NCBI GenBank assembly: GCA_001466705.2
Contig: LATX02000046.1
Location: 1 to 64,000, forward strand
Reading direction: 5' to 3'
Length of the DNA stretch: 64,000 bases
Origin: Moniliophthora roreri
Taxonomy: Eukaryota; Basidiomycota; Agaricomycetes; Agaricales; Marasmiaceae
The notes beneath the pieces are model-generated. The model had not been told where the DNA came from. It ran no database searches and worked only from the letters and a program-made list of their open reading frames with translations. Shown here piece after piece: positions 34,557-45,815 of this stretch. A program made the position numbers and the translations under genes. Each line of letters opens with the position of its first letter. Positions within the stretch are counted from its first letter, which is position 1.

Positions 34557-36323
34557 TTCAGATTGTGGAACGTCTGCTAACGGGCTGTGAAGTGGTCTTC
34601 CCAGTTGCTAAACGATTGTCATGGATTTTGAACTTGTAGGTGGTGAAGGAGTGATGAACCATGGTAATAATTTCACGGACCCCTGGGAATCTGGTAGTTC
34701 TGGCAGGCGCGACTGTTCATGCGCTCGTGTCTGATACCAACGACAATGACACGTCCATTTTGTTCTTCCTCATCAACCCCCACCATGAACTAGGTCCCCA
34801 AAGAGCGGGCGTAATGTAACTCGTATGGTTATGGTGCGTCGCCAACTCCATCATCACCAAAATTGACAGGTCGCTGCAACGGGTTACAGGTGATGTAACG
34901 AGGCTACTAGGGATTATAACGCCTCGTAATCAGTTATAACTGGGTTACATCCCGGTTATAGCGCTGTTACAACGCTTTGTGGTTTTTGGTGGATGATTGA
35001 CTGTCAAAAGAATCCAGTGAGCTGAGATGCTTGCTGTGGTGGGCCATCAGGGTCCGATGGCAAGTACGAGTCCGTGTTGAAGCACTGTACCTGTACTATA
35101 CTAAACTAGGTACATTAGGAACACTAGTTATTGTATTACTTGCATCTGTGATCAACTATGGAACTTACAAAGTACGTTCCTGAGCTTCTCCGGAGCTTGC
35201 ACTACAGTCATAGGAGTGCTCCCTCGTCCAGTAGGAGTATTGTAGCCTCATGCACAATACAGTAGAACACATGTAGAATTCATGTATAGTTCCTTCTGCT
35301 GTCAGAGGATTGTATTGTGTCTCTTCAAGACACATTATTCTTGGATACTTCGTCTCACAAGTATTCAGTAGCTTACATCTATAGCTTACTAGGTTTCACT
35401 GTTTATCTACGGAACTTATCCTTTAGAGTAGTATAAAAGCAAGCATGTATGTAGCTACATTCTTCAGTTCAATTTACATTGACTACTCTGCACAATCACA
35501 CCTCTACAACCCTCAAGGTTCTAACAAGCTCTCGTACAAATGTGAGTTGAGCACACTCCACTGCGCTTTACATCTCTGTTCTGTCTCAACAGGTTATGGG
35601 CCCCACATTGACAACTGTGTTAATGGACACTCATTCTCATTGGTCAATGTTGAATGGGACCATTACTCTTGTCAAGTGCTTGTAACCTGAGATCTTGCAA
35701 GAGGTACCTGTGTAGTCAATGCCTTAACTGGCATTAGAACACAATCACAGGTTCTAGATGGTCTTTGATTTGCTTGGAGGGATAGTCAAGTCTTTCTTTC
35801 TTTATTAGTAGACTTTAAGCCCAGTAAAGCAGCTTCTAGCGTATATACAAAATTCATTCCTCTGTATTCGGAATTACCTGGATTACAGGCAGAACCAACT
35901 GTTGGCCTTATTTCCTTAACTGGAACATGGGTTAGCTCATTCAGCAATAAACCGGTAGTCATCCCAGTGAGCTAGAGGGTCTCACAACTGGGTTCTGGCA
36001 TCTAAATAGAACGGCCTTGTGCTAAAGCCTTCATCTATGGAAGGGGTTGTTTATATAATTACGTATCATTTTCGTAAATAGAACCCCCTGATTGCCTATA
36101 AGTCCCTTAAACGTCTTCTTAAGGATTTGATGGATCTGGCAGATCAGGATCCTTAAAATCAAACCTTATTTAGACTTTCAAATGCAATCAGATTTTGTAA
36201 ATACCATTTACAGCTACGTCAGTCTGGGTGATGAGACCAGATGACATGAAGGAAACACCGTTGACCAAACGTATGAGGATTCATTAGCATTCTTGTCGAT
36301 AAAGGCTCCATACACCTAAAAAG
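34557..36323 (+). repeat. 1767-bp direct duplication, copy 2
   Basis: Includes the second 5' LTR (35075-35591) and leads directly into the gag frame. The flanking host DNA before the LTR is duplicated too, which a nested retrotransposon would not do. Confidence 0.9.
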
Positions 36324-36372
36324 TCAAACCAGCACTTACACCCTCCTTTCCTATAGCCTTTTATCGATAACA

Positions 36373-37917
36373 ATGTCTAACTCTAATCAACAACATATCC
36401 CCCAAGTCTCCCTTGCTGATAACACTGTCCGAATTCGAAACTCAGATGATGGTGTTGGCATTCCGGTTTATAGTTACCATCCCATGGAACTACTTGAACC
36501 AATTCAAGTATTTGATACTTCTGTTGGCAATACATTGGGATTATCTGTGGTTCCAGTCTTTAATGGTGACGACTTCAGAGAATGGAAGCGCAAAGTCTTG
36601 GCATATCTCAATTTGGCTAAAGTGGCTTATGCCCTTACCAATACAATTCCTGTGACTGTCGGCGAAGGTGCTTCTGCTGTCACTCCTGATATGGAAGTTG
36701 TCAAAGAATGGAAAACCTCCAACGCCCAAGCTCTTGGCCTTTTTCAGCTTAAATTGAGTCCTACTTTGCAGTGGATTATCAAAGATACTGCTAAACAAAC
36801 ATGGGACACTTTGAAAGCTGAATATGACGTACCAAGCCTTCCAGAAATATTTACCTTTTTCCAAGGTCTCGTCATGGCACATACTGCCAAAGGCCAAAAT
36901 CCCAATCATAGTGCCAATCTCATCAGACAATGTGTTGCAAAATTGTCTGAGAATGATTTCCCTGTTCCCTCCAATTTTCAGGCAATGTTCCTTCTTAACT
37001 CTCTTCCCAAGTCATATGAAGGAGTTAAGACCCAGATGTTTGTCTCCAACAAAGGGAAGGATCTTACCTTCGAGAATATCCTCCCTTTCATTAAACAAGA
37101 ATATAATAGGCAACACATGGATAGGGTTGCCGCTTATGCCACTCGGATCTCTAGTGTCCAACGATACACTGGTCAGAGCCCGAATTGGAATGGACAGAAG
37201 AAATTCCGTCCTCGCAATCCTAATCCAAATTCTGGTAGACCAAATAATCAAAACCAGAATGCTGGGAACAAAGGGAACAAAGGCAAACAGCCTGCACAAC
37301 CCCAACAAAATCAACAGAAATCTGATGGGAAGAAGAATAACAGGAAGAAGTTGAACAAGAAAGGAAAAGGGAAAAAGCCTAATGGAGCAATCTCAGTCAT
37401 GATGGCTGAGATCACAGACTTGCCTCAAGAGGAAGAACCTCAAACTCCTAAAGAGGAAAAATCTTCTGATGATGGCAAAGTTCTGACTAAATGCGTCAAC
37501 CATTTTTGCACTAGTCCAGACAAAACAGTCTATGGTATCTTTACAACTGGACGAAATCGCAAAACCTGGTATTTCTGCCAACAATGCTACAAAATGCATT
37601 CCCATTCCTTTGCTAGGCAGAAAATTCTCCAAAAGGCAGTACTAGTACACCTTCCTATTGATGAGAAGGCATATGCTTTCCTTCGAGGAGACTTTCAGCT
37701 AAGCAGAACTTTCACTGTCCTTGAAACGGATAAAATTCCTCTCAAGACTCCTCCCATTACTCAGGAGGAAGTCAACATTGGAGATATTTTTCCATCAGAA
37801 TCATTTGAACATATTTTCGGTAATCTTCCATCTGGAAAACATCTTATGACGCACAAGTACCCTAACCAGGTACGAGATGTTATTCCAACCGAAATTTCAG
37901 AGTCCGCTGTTCCTTGA
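36373..37917 (+). pseudogene. copia gag-like protein, N-terminal module
   Basis: 514 codons from ATG 36373 to TGA 37915-37917. Residues about 60-240 match the copia Gag region (FNGDDFREWKRKVLAYLNL, TWDTLKAEYDV, then LNSLPKSYEGVKTQM), which forms the particle shell. A basic Asn/Gln/Lys-rich stretch (about 265-340) would bind RNA in place of a classic CCHC knuckle. Then comes a Cys cluster, CVNHFC...CQQC. The same frame continues past the TGA, with a TAA 39 bases on, so the stops are mutational and the natural protein was longer. Confidence 0.75.
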
Positions 37918-37974
37918 AATCCTATTAATAGATTCGAGAACAAACAACCTCACAAATAAGACCATGGTCGTGCC

Positions 37975-39243
37975 ATGAGGAGATGGTCGCAATTCATGGA
38001 AGCCAAAATACAGGCCCGGATTCTGAAATCTCAAAATGATCCAACAATGATTCCAATGCCCGAGAATGTTAAATTCCACATCGAGCTTCTAAATAATAAT
38101 CCGTCTATTGATTCAACACTTTTTGCATCACATCGATTTGCAAAAATAATACTTGATTTAATAGAAACTAAAAAGGATTATATATGAAATAGAGCTCAAC
38201 AACTCAGACATGACTACAAGAAGCAACCCGCCATTGTTGACTTCTTAGATTCATTGGACGGATATGCAAAGTATCCACAATCGACTTCCTTCACCCCTCA
38301 TTCCACTCCAATTTCTTTTTGCTCAGAAGCCTGTCATAAATGTACTTGGCGAGATGAACGCCATACAGAATTTTGTAGCATGGGACTCTGGCAAATGGCC
38401 GATCATGATGATACTGGTGACAAATATTGGATCTTCTTTACACAGATCAGAAACACTTTGTTCCGACTACGTGATCCGATAGAACCACTCGTGGAGGTTC
38501 TAAACTGCGTCATGACGAATGAACAAAACCTCTATTCCAGGAATTATTCCAAAATGGAATTCCATCATCACTCTTCAGCAGTTTGTAAAGAAGATTGCCA
38601 ACATTGTACCAGTGGATTACCAAGGCATATCACATACCTTAGTAAGGGGGAGTACAAATTTAATCAAATCGCTCCAGGAAAATACATTCATGAAGATCCA
38701 GATCACCCTGTGATCAAAGCAGGTGAACGATTTAAATTTGGTGATCACCCTGTCGACTATATTGATTGGAATACACCAAACCCATCCAGAGCACCAACCC
38801 CCAAACTAAACCAAGACTTTAAAACAGTCTTCTGTGTCACATGCAATTATCCACATCATCTTAATAATTGGCCAGTCGCTGCTACTTGCATCCCAATCAT
38901 GTTCAACTCTGTCCAAGAAGGCTTCCCTCCAAAATGTAATCTACACAGCTTTAACAAAAAATCTATTAAAAAGCCATTTACAGAAGCTCTTTCTTCGGCA
39001 GACAATCCGATTCTCCTTAAAGACTCTTGGAAAAAGGAGAAAGATTATGCCGAAACATGGTTGAACAAGGAAAGAAATAACAAAGCCTGGGATTCCCTTA
39101 ATCCCAAAAATCCTTGGAATGCAAGACTTCCTCTGAAACCCCAAGAACGCCCTATTGTCAAGAAGTCCGAGAAGGAACTTCAGGAACAGCGAAAGAAGAT
39201 CGCCCAAATGTTCCAAGACAAGGGATTAGCTGCCAAGCACTGA
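37975..39243 (+). pseudogene. copia: long Cys-rich spacer between gag and protease
   Basis: Continues in the same frame as gag. Two open parts (37975-38187 and 38254-39243) are separated by TGA at 38185-38187; another TGA is at 39241-39243, after which the frame again continues. Three Cys/His groups suggest metal binding: CSEACHKC...C (about 38323), CKEDCQHC (about 38587) and FCVTCNYPHH (about 38832). Lys/Glu-rich end. I know no such module in standard copia elements; it may be a Gag extension or a captured domain. Confidence 0.55.
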
Positions 39244-39294
39244 TGTGACTCACCGGCATGCCAAGCTAAACACCATGATGTCATTGACAAATGG

Positions 39295-40632
39295 ATGGGG
39301 AAAAGACCATATCGATCAGCTACCATGGCTGATGATATCCAGATCAAGTCAAAGGAAGAATCAGCGGAAATTCAAAAAGAATTAGAAAAGAACTGGCAAA
39401 CTACCAAAGACTTCTTTGGTAATATTTCCAAATGTTTCCCCACAATCCAGTCTAATCTTTTGCCACAAGTAAAAATTGGTGACAAAATGTTCCAATTTGG
39501 CAGAGAAACGACTCCACCTCCTTACGAGTTTAACGTTGGAGAAAACACTTTTAGGAAAATCACCAAACAGGAAGCCTGCAATATGGTTTTAGAACACTTT
39601 GGGGATAGGAAACTTTTCCAACCCAAACCAGTTCGACCTCAAACTCCTTATCGTCTGAAAGGAGATACACTTGAGGTTCCCAATATTGACATAGAGGCAC
39701 TATCTCTGCCTCCCAAACCAGTAATGCCGAATCTGGGAATAAACATTTCTTCCATAACGGTCAATAATCCTCAACTGGAAGTTCCTGAATTTATTCAAGG
39801 TTCTTCAAACATTCAAGCTTGTGTTGAAACCAACATTGCAGATGTTGTTCCTCTTGATGATAAAGATTCTCAAGGGAAAAATGGAGAGAAGAACCTTAAT
39901 TTGGGAGACTTTGATAAAGAAGATTGGGACGAAAATTATAATGATTACATTCATAACGAAGCGGACTACTACGATTGGTATGATCTAATTGATCTTAAGA
40001 GCAGCATCACTAATGAATTACTAGAAACGAACATTGATTCCAAGCAATCATCAGCACTCGATGAACAATTTCTTTCTAATTCTGTAAATAGTAACATTGT
40101 ACAATATATGATGACTAAAATTAGTGATAAAAATGTTGTATCTGTAGAACCACAAACAAATGAATGGGCTCTTGATACTGCTGCAACCAATCACATAACA
40201 CCTTTTAAGTCTGATTTCCTTGAGTTAAATGAAATTCCTACAGGACCCAAGCAAATCATTGGAGTCACTGGTTCGGATGTCATAACTCATCAAGGAACAG
40301 TAATCATTCGTCATACCAATTCACTTGGAGAAACCCATATGGTCAAACTTTATCCGGTGTTCTATTGGCCTAAANTACATGCTTCCTCTGTCAAGCAGAA
40401 CGAAGCAGTTACCATTCTTGCTTTCAAGATTAAATCAACTGATCCTGTAATTGCTCATAACAGATTTGGTCATATACCTTATCGTGTATTGACAAACTGT
40501 ATGAAGCATTGTAAAGGATTTTCCATTGAGAAACAAGAATCTAAAAAGTCTTTGTGTAAGGGATGTGCTGAAGGAGGAACAGCATCTAAACCTTACCATA
40601 GTTCTCAAAAGCGTAAAGATAATGGATATTAA
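39295..40632 (+). pseudogene. copia protease and pre-integrase zinc finger
   Basis: Same frame as gag. An acidic linker leads to the aspartic protease motif 'WALDTAATNHI' (about 40165-40197; DTAA in place of the usual DSGA), which would cut the polyprotein. After an N at 40375, the pre-integrase finger HNRFGH...CKGC (H-x4-H, C-x2-C) appears at 40456-40567. The segment between protease and finger is shorter than usual, so sequence may be missing at the N. The frame ends at TAA 40630-40632 through a frameshift. Confidence 0.7.
40375..40375. other. Single-N assembly gap within the copia polyprotein
   Basis: Between protease and integrase; bases are probably lost here. Confidence 0.7.
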
Positions 40633-41542
40633 GGAGTTTCCCATTAATTCTTACCACCAAAATCGTTATACATTAGTTCTAATTGATGACCATTCCTCAG
40701 TAGGATGGATTTATCACCAACAAACTAAGAATCAATTTGAAACACTTACCAGTTTCAAACGCTTTCGTGCTTTAACCGAAAAGCAAACTGGTAAAATTGT
40801 TAAATGTGTTCAAACTGATCATGGTGGAGAATTTTTTGGAAATGAGTTCCAAACATATCTTAAAGATAATGGAATTCAAATGCGTAACTCAGCTCCTTAT
40901 ACACATCAACAGCAAGGAAGAGTCGAACGCTCAATTCATACTCTTGCAGAAAAAGCAGAAAAATTCCGCAATCATGCCTCCTTACCACAATCCTGGTGGG
41001 AATTTATGATGAATAATGCTGTACATGTATATAATCACACTCCAAATAAATGCTTAGAGTGGAAAACTCCAACCGAAATCTATAGTAAGAAAGTACCTAA
41101 TGTTTCTTATTTCCAAACACCAGGATGTTCAGCGTATGTTTTCATTCATAAAGAACAATGCAAGAACAAACTTTCGAAGAAAATGGAATGTATGACATTC
41201 TTAGATTACGCTCCTAATACTAAAGGATATCGGTTTATGCGACAGGATAAGATGATATTTACGGCTGCTCAAGCAGACTTCGATGAAGAAGATTTTCCGT
41301 ACTCGTCAAATTCAGTTGATCGAACCTTACAATCAACCAATGGAATCTTATCTATTCCTTTTACTGGTATAAATCGACCACGATCTGATAATGATGATGA
41401 CGGTCATCAAAATCACGATCAAGGGGGAGGAAATGATGATGATGACAATCATTCTGATTTCCCTCAACCTAATCATCCCAACGGAGGTAATGATCCTGTG
41501 GATCATCATCAGAACCAGAATGATGGTGAGGATCAATCATGA
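40526..41542 (+). pseudogene. copia integrase
   Basis: DDE integrase core: first Asp in 'LVLIDDHS' (about 40680), second in 'VQTDHGGEF' (about 40815), Glu in 'QQGRVERSIH' (about 40925), giving the expected spacing. C-terminal part includes 'TPTEIYSKKVPNVSYFQTPG', the GKGY-like region of copia integrases, followed by an Asp/His-rich low-complexity linker (41385-41530). It is in a different frame from the protease (frameshift near 40600-40640) and ends at a TGA (41540-41542) after which the frame stays open. Inserts element cDNA into host DNA when intact. Confidence 0.8.
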
Positions 41543-41698
41543 CCTAAAAATACTGCAACGCCACGAAACCCAATAGATCCTGAAATAAATAATATAAACA
41601 GGAGAATGCGACAAAGGGTACAGATGTTTGACCCAAATCAACATCAACAAAGTCGTCCTAAAAGATAGACTCGTGTACCACAGCGGTATGGAGACGCA

Positions 41699-42743
41699 AT
41701 GGGTCGTATGCCTATCCGAGATAGATTATGTCTACGTACATATAACAACTTACCTGATTCTAATGATCAAGGTGATAGTCCTGATCAAGAATTCATACAA
41801 GGTAGTAGTCATGACCATGAGCAGGATATTCCACCTGCTGAACATCAAATACAACAGTCGAATGAGGATGAAATGGAACAAGATCATGATCAAATAGAGA
41901 TTGATCGAACTCCACCTCAGACTGATGATGAAATGGTCAATTATGTACAAATTCTTTCTCAGGAAGGGGGAGTTCGTTACCTTGATTATATTATGGCATC
42001 AGCATTGTCTATTGACAACGTACGTCAATGGCAATACAAAGACATTCTAACTCTGTCGAAAGATGAACAGAAGAAATGGATGGCTGCATGTCATGACGAA
42101 CTCAAATCACTACAAGAACACAGTGTTTATAAACTTGTAGATTTACCTCAAGGTCGAAAAGCAATAAAATCCAGATGGGTTTTTTGACGTCAAAACAGAT
42201 GGCCATTATAAGGCACGACTTGTAGCAAAAGGTTTCTCACAAGTCGAAGGAATAGATTATGACGAATTGTTCTCTCCTGTAGTATGCTTTGAAACTGTTC
42301 GTGTATTACTTGCACTAGCCGCTCTTGAGGATTGGGAGATCCAAGCGCTAGATGTCAAAACAGCCTTTCTCTATGGTGAACTTGACAAGGAGATATACAT
42401 GGAACAACCACAAGGATTCGTCAAAGGTTCAAATAAAGTTTGGTTATTACGTCGTGCATTATATGGTTTAAAACAAGCCTCTTTATCATGGTGGTACCAA
42501 TGCACTAAATCCATGGCAAAGCTAGGATTTAAGCACTGTATATCAGACGCTGGTGTATATTACTTTATATGTGGAAATGATATAATCATTGCCATTGTAT
42601 ATGTAGATGATGCAATTTTCATGGGTTCAAATTCTAGCCTTCTTCACTCAAAGAAGAAAGAATTCATGAAAATATGGGAATGTAGAGATTTAGGCGAACC
42701 TAGAGAATTCCTACAAATGCGGATTACTCGAGATCGAAAGTGA
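41699..42743 (+). pseudogene. copia reverse transcriptase (RVT_2)
   Basis: Begins after a TAG at 41666-41668 in the integrase frame. 'WMAACHDELKSLQEHSVYKL' and 'KAIKSRWVF' open the RT domain; a run of six T (42180-42185) then shifts frame, and removing one T would restore it. Continues with 'YKARLVAKGFSQVEGIDYDE', 'DVKTAFLYGELDKEIYMEQP', 'LYGLKQASLSWW', and the catalytic 'YVDDAIFMGSN' (about 42600). TGA at 42741-42743 in an otherwise open frame. All catalytic Asp residues are visible. Confidence 0.85.
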
Positions 42744-42800
42744 CATACTCTATCACTTGATCAAAGTGACTATCTCGAGAAAATCATTAAATGCTTTGGT

Positions 42801-43574
42801 ATGGAAAACGCCAATCCTACTCGTACTCCATTACCTGCTGGTTACAAACCTATGGCAAATAAAGGAGAAGCAAACTCTACAATTAGATCCCAATTCCAAT
42901 CAGTGATCGGATCACTTCTATATCTATGCTTAGGTACACAACCAGATATCACTTTTCCAGTCATCAAACTTTCACAATATGGGACAAATCCTACTCAGGA
43001 GCATCTCAACAAAGCGAAATACATCATTCAATACCTAATCGGAACCCGCAAATATTCTCTTACTTATAAAGATAAGCAAGGAGAACAAGGTTTCATAGCA
43101 TATGCCAATTCTGACTGGGCTACAGATGAAGACACTAGAGTCTCACAAACAGGTTATCTCATTAACTTCGCTTGTGCTCTGGTCTTCTGGGTTTCACAAA
43201 AACAGAAATCCGTAGCATTATCCAGTACTGAAGCCGAATATATGGCTTTATCTGACTGTGCTAGACAGATCAAATGGATAATTAATCTATTCTCTGAAAT
43301 CGAATATCCTATAGCAAAACTACCATTGCTTAGTGATAATCAAGGTGCTATCTTCATCAGTAAAAATCAAGTTACTGAAAAACGAACAAAGCACATTGAT
43401 ATCAAATATCACCATATTCGAGAATGTGTTGCCAAGAAGAAAGTAGAAGTATTCTTCATCCCTACAAATCAACAACCTGTGGATCCTATGACGAAGAATC
43501 TACCTTGGGATAAATTTCAACGCCACAGAGAATTTCTCGGCCTTACATTCTTTAAGACCGATTCCTCCATATAG
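42801..43574 (+). pseudogene. copia RNase H
   Basis: Same frame as the main RT block. Contains 'SVIGSLLYLCLGTQPDITF' and the RNase H residues in 'ANSDWATDEDTRVSQTGYL' (Asp), 'SSTEAEYMALSDC' (Glu) and 'LLSDNQGAIFISKN' (Asp), then 'KHIDIKYHHIRE'. Ends TAG at 43572-43574, about 30 bases before the polypurine tract. It degrades the RNA strand during reverse transcription. The domain itself looks intact. Confidence 0.85.
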
Positions 43575-43604
43575 CTCAATCACTACAAAGTTTATCACAA
43601 ACTT

Positions 43605-43616
43605 AGTGAGGGGGAG
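43605..43616 (+). other. copia polypurine tract
   Basis: GTGAGGGGGAG immediately before TGTTGAAG of the 3' LTR; primes plus-strand synthesis. Confidence 0.8.
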
Positions 43617-44133
43617 TGTTGAAGCACTGTACCTGTACTATACTAAACTAGGTACATTAGGAACACTAGTTATTGTATTACTTGCATCTGTGATCAACTA
43701 CGGAACTTACAAAGTACGTTCCTGAGCTTCTCTGGAGCTTGCACTACAGTCATAGGAGTGCTCCCTCGTCCAGTAGGAGTATTGTAGCCTCATGCACAAT
43801 ACAGTAGAACACATGTAGAATTCATGTATAGTTCCTTCTGCTGTCAGAGGATTGTATTGTGTCTCTCCAAGACACATTATTCTTGGATACTTCGTCTCAC
43901 AAGTATTCAGTAGCTTACATCTATAGCTTACTAGGTTTCACTGTTTATCTACGGAACTTATCCTTTAGAGTAGTATAAAAGCAAGCATGTATGTAGCTAC
44001 ATTCTTCAGTTCAATTTACATTGACTACTCTGCACAATCACACCTCTACAACCCTCAAGGTTCTAACAAGCTCTCATACAAATGTGAGTTGAGCACACTC
44101 CACTGCGCTTTACGTCTCCGTTCTGTCTCAACA
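43617..44133 (+). repeat. copia 3' LTR
   Basis: 517 bp; six differences from the 5' LTR, five of them CG versus TG/CA. Confidence 0.92.
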
Positions 44134-45815
44134 GTCCGTTTGCTGACGTTGTAACTTTCTGGGACTAACCCACGAGAATGGCGAACCAAACAAAACAATC
44201 TATCGACATCTATCGGACCACAACTTTCCCACCAATCTTATACCCTTCCGTATATGGAAAGAAGACGAATCCTCGTAATTTCGGACTCGTAAAAATGAAT
44301 CTCAGCCTCCTTCCTCCACTAGTCATCAATGACCATGTAACAAGCATCTTCTGACCGCCAGGCAACTTTGGCATCAATAACGAAGTCTCTTTCACCCTAT
44401 GGTTCAAAATGCGTCTTTTTCGTTGGAATTACTAACAAACCCCCCCTCAGTTCGCCACCTATTTTGACGTGACGGCAGTCGCAAGATGGCTCCCTAACGA
44501 TGTTTTACATTGGCATGAGTTGGAAACGAAGTACGAAGAATGGGTTTCCGTGGGGGTTGGGCTTAGTGTGAGTCGCTCGCTTTCCGTCTTCATCTGGAAC
44601 TTATATAGTCCTATATAGGTCGGGTAGGCACATAGGCCGCGCAGACTCCCCTATCCATATCGTTGACGCTCGACTACCACACGCCTATACTTATAGTGCC
44701 GAAGGAATCAAAGAGATTCATACCGCCGAGCCAATGAGAACTCTCCGCAAGGTTTCATGCTCGTACGATACATATATCACGGGTCTCTGCTTGCACAAAT
44801 CGTGATAGGATGACCAACAACTTACCTCGCCCTTTGTATCATACAGATACGCGCGAAGCATTGCTCATCGCCATAGATCTTCACCTTGAGATCAGTTTCT
44901 AGTAGCTTGATAACAATGATAGAGCAAGGCTGTTCTGCCGACGGTTCAACGTTGTTCCTCCGAGGCTTCTTGGAAGTGGGAGCGTTTACGTTCCGTGCCG
45001 ATGATTGAAGTACGATGTTCAGAGGGCGACTGAGATGAACCGATAGTGCAGTAGAGGAGATTAGATGGACTCAGAGGAATTCAAAGTCCTAATTGAGGAG
45101 GTGGGTTGACAAGATTATGGAGGCGTGGGCAGGGCCCGGGTGACGTTTCCAAGGGAATGTCAAGGTTCCAGACGTTAGTCTGATTCCACATTATTCCTCT
45201 TCCTGAAAGTACGGATGATGTTCCATGGCGTCTCTGTGGGCGATGTTATCCCACTGGAGGAAATCTCACGTATACCTGACCTACTACAGCGACCTCCCCC
45301 CCCCAACATCCTCCCGCTCAAGAGACGCAAAACTTTTGAAAAGCGATAACTCTTTAACAATCAAGCCATCGGTTTGGCATTGAGCCACTTCTTCAAAGTT
45401 CATGTTCACCGCATGATCGGGTATTACTACAATGGTGCGTCTTATTCTCATCCGCCTTTGATCCGCCTTCATGACTAATTGTGGTTAACTCTCCCGCCCT
45501 GGTCCCTGGATGACAATTAAATTTAGTCTTTTACACGTTACAAATCAAATTCAATGATGTGGCCCTCATTCGGCGATACACCTTACATCTTCTGTTTCAG
45601 TTTCAATGGCTCCAGAATGCTATCAGCGAAAAGCTTGAGCTTAAAAATTCCTCAAAAACGTTCACTTGTCGGTATAAGCGTATTCGGTTTTTGGTAGCAC
45701 CCGATGACCTCGGTACGTCCTATTTCAGGTTATGGCCCCAGTGGCAGGTTTATGGTATAAGAACGGTCGAATGGTGAGGCATCTTCGTCAATTTCATTCC
45801 CCTGCAGTTCCAGCA
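44134..45815. other. R2 right half, then no gene recognised
   Basis: 44134-44280 is the right part of the R2 copy split by copia. Beyond it, only short frames without motifs. Confidence 0.4.

Larger units (their letters stand above)
33307..44133 (+). mobile_element. Ty1/copia retrotransposon, large, defective
   Basis: LTR (33307-33823, repeated at 35075-35591), 5' region, gag-like frame, long spacer, protease, integrase, RT, RNase H, polypurine tract and 3' LTR (43617-44133), in copia order (integrase before RT). The 5-bp target duplication GTCCG flanks it (33302-33306 and 44134-44138). Subtracting the 1768-bp assembly duplication gives about 9.06 kb, long for copia. The LTRs differ at about 6 of 517 positions, so insertion is fairly recent, yet several stops, two frameshifts and an N at 40375 make it non-autonomous. 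It lies inside a copy of repeat R2. Confidence 0.92.

Noticed and set aside
41348..41950. Hydrophobic Ile/Met-rich frames on both strands
   Set aside because: Shadows of the Asp/His-rich linker of the copia polyprotein.
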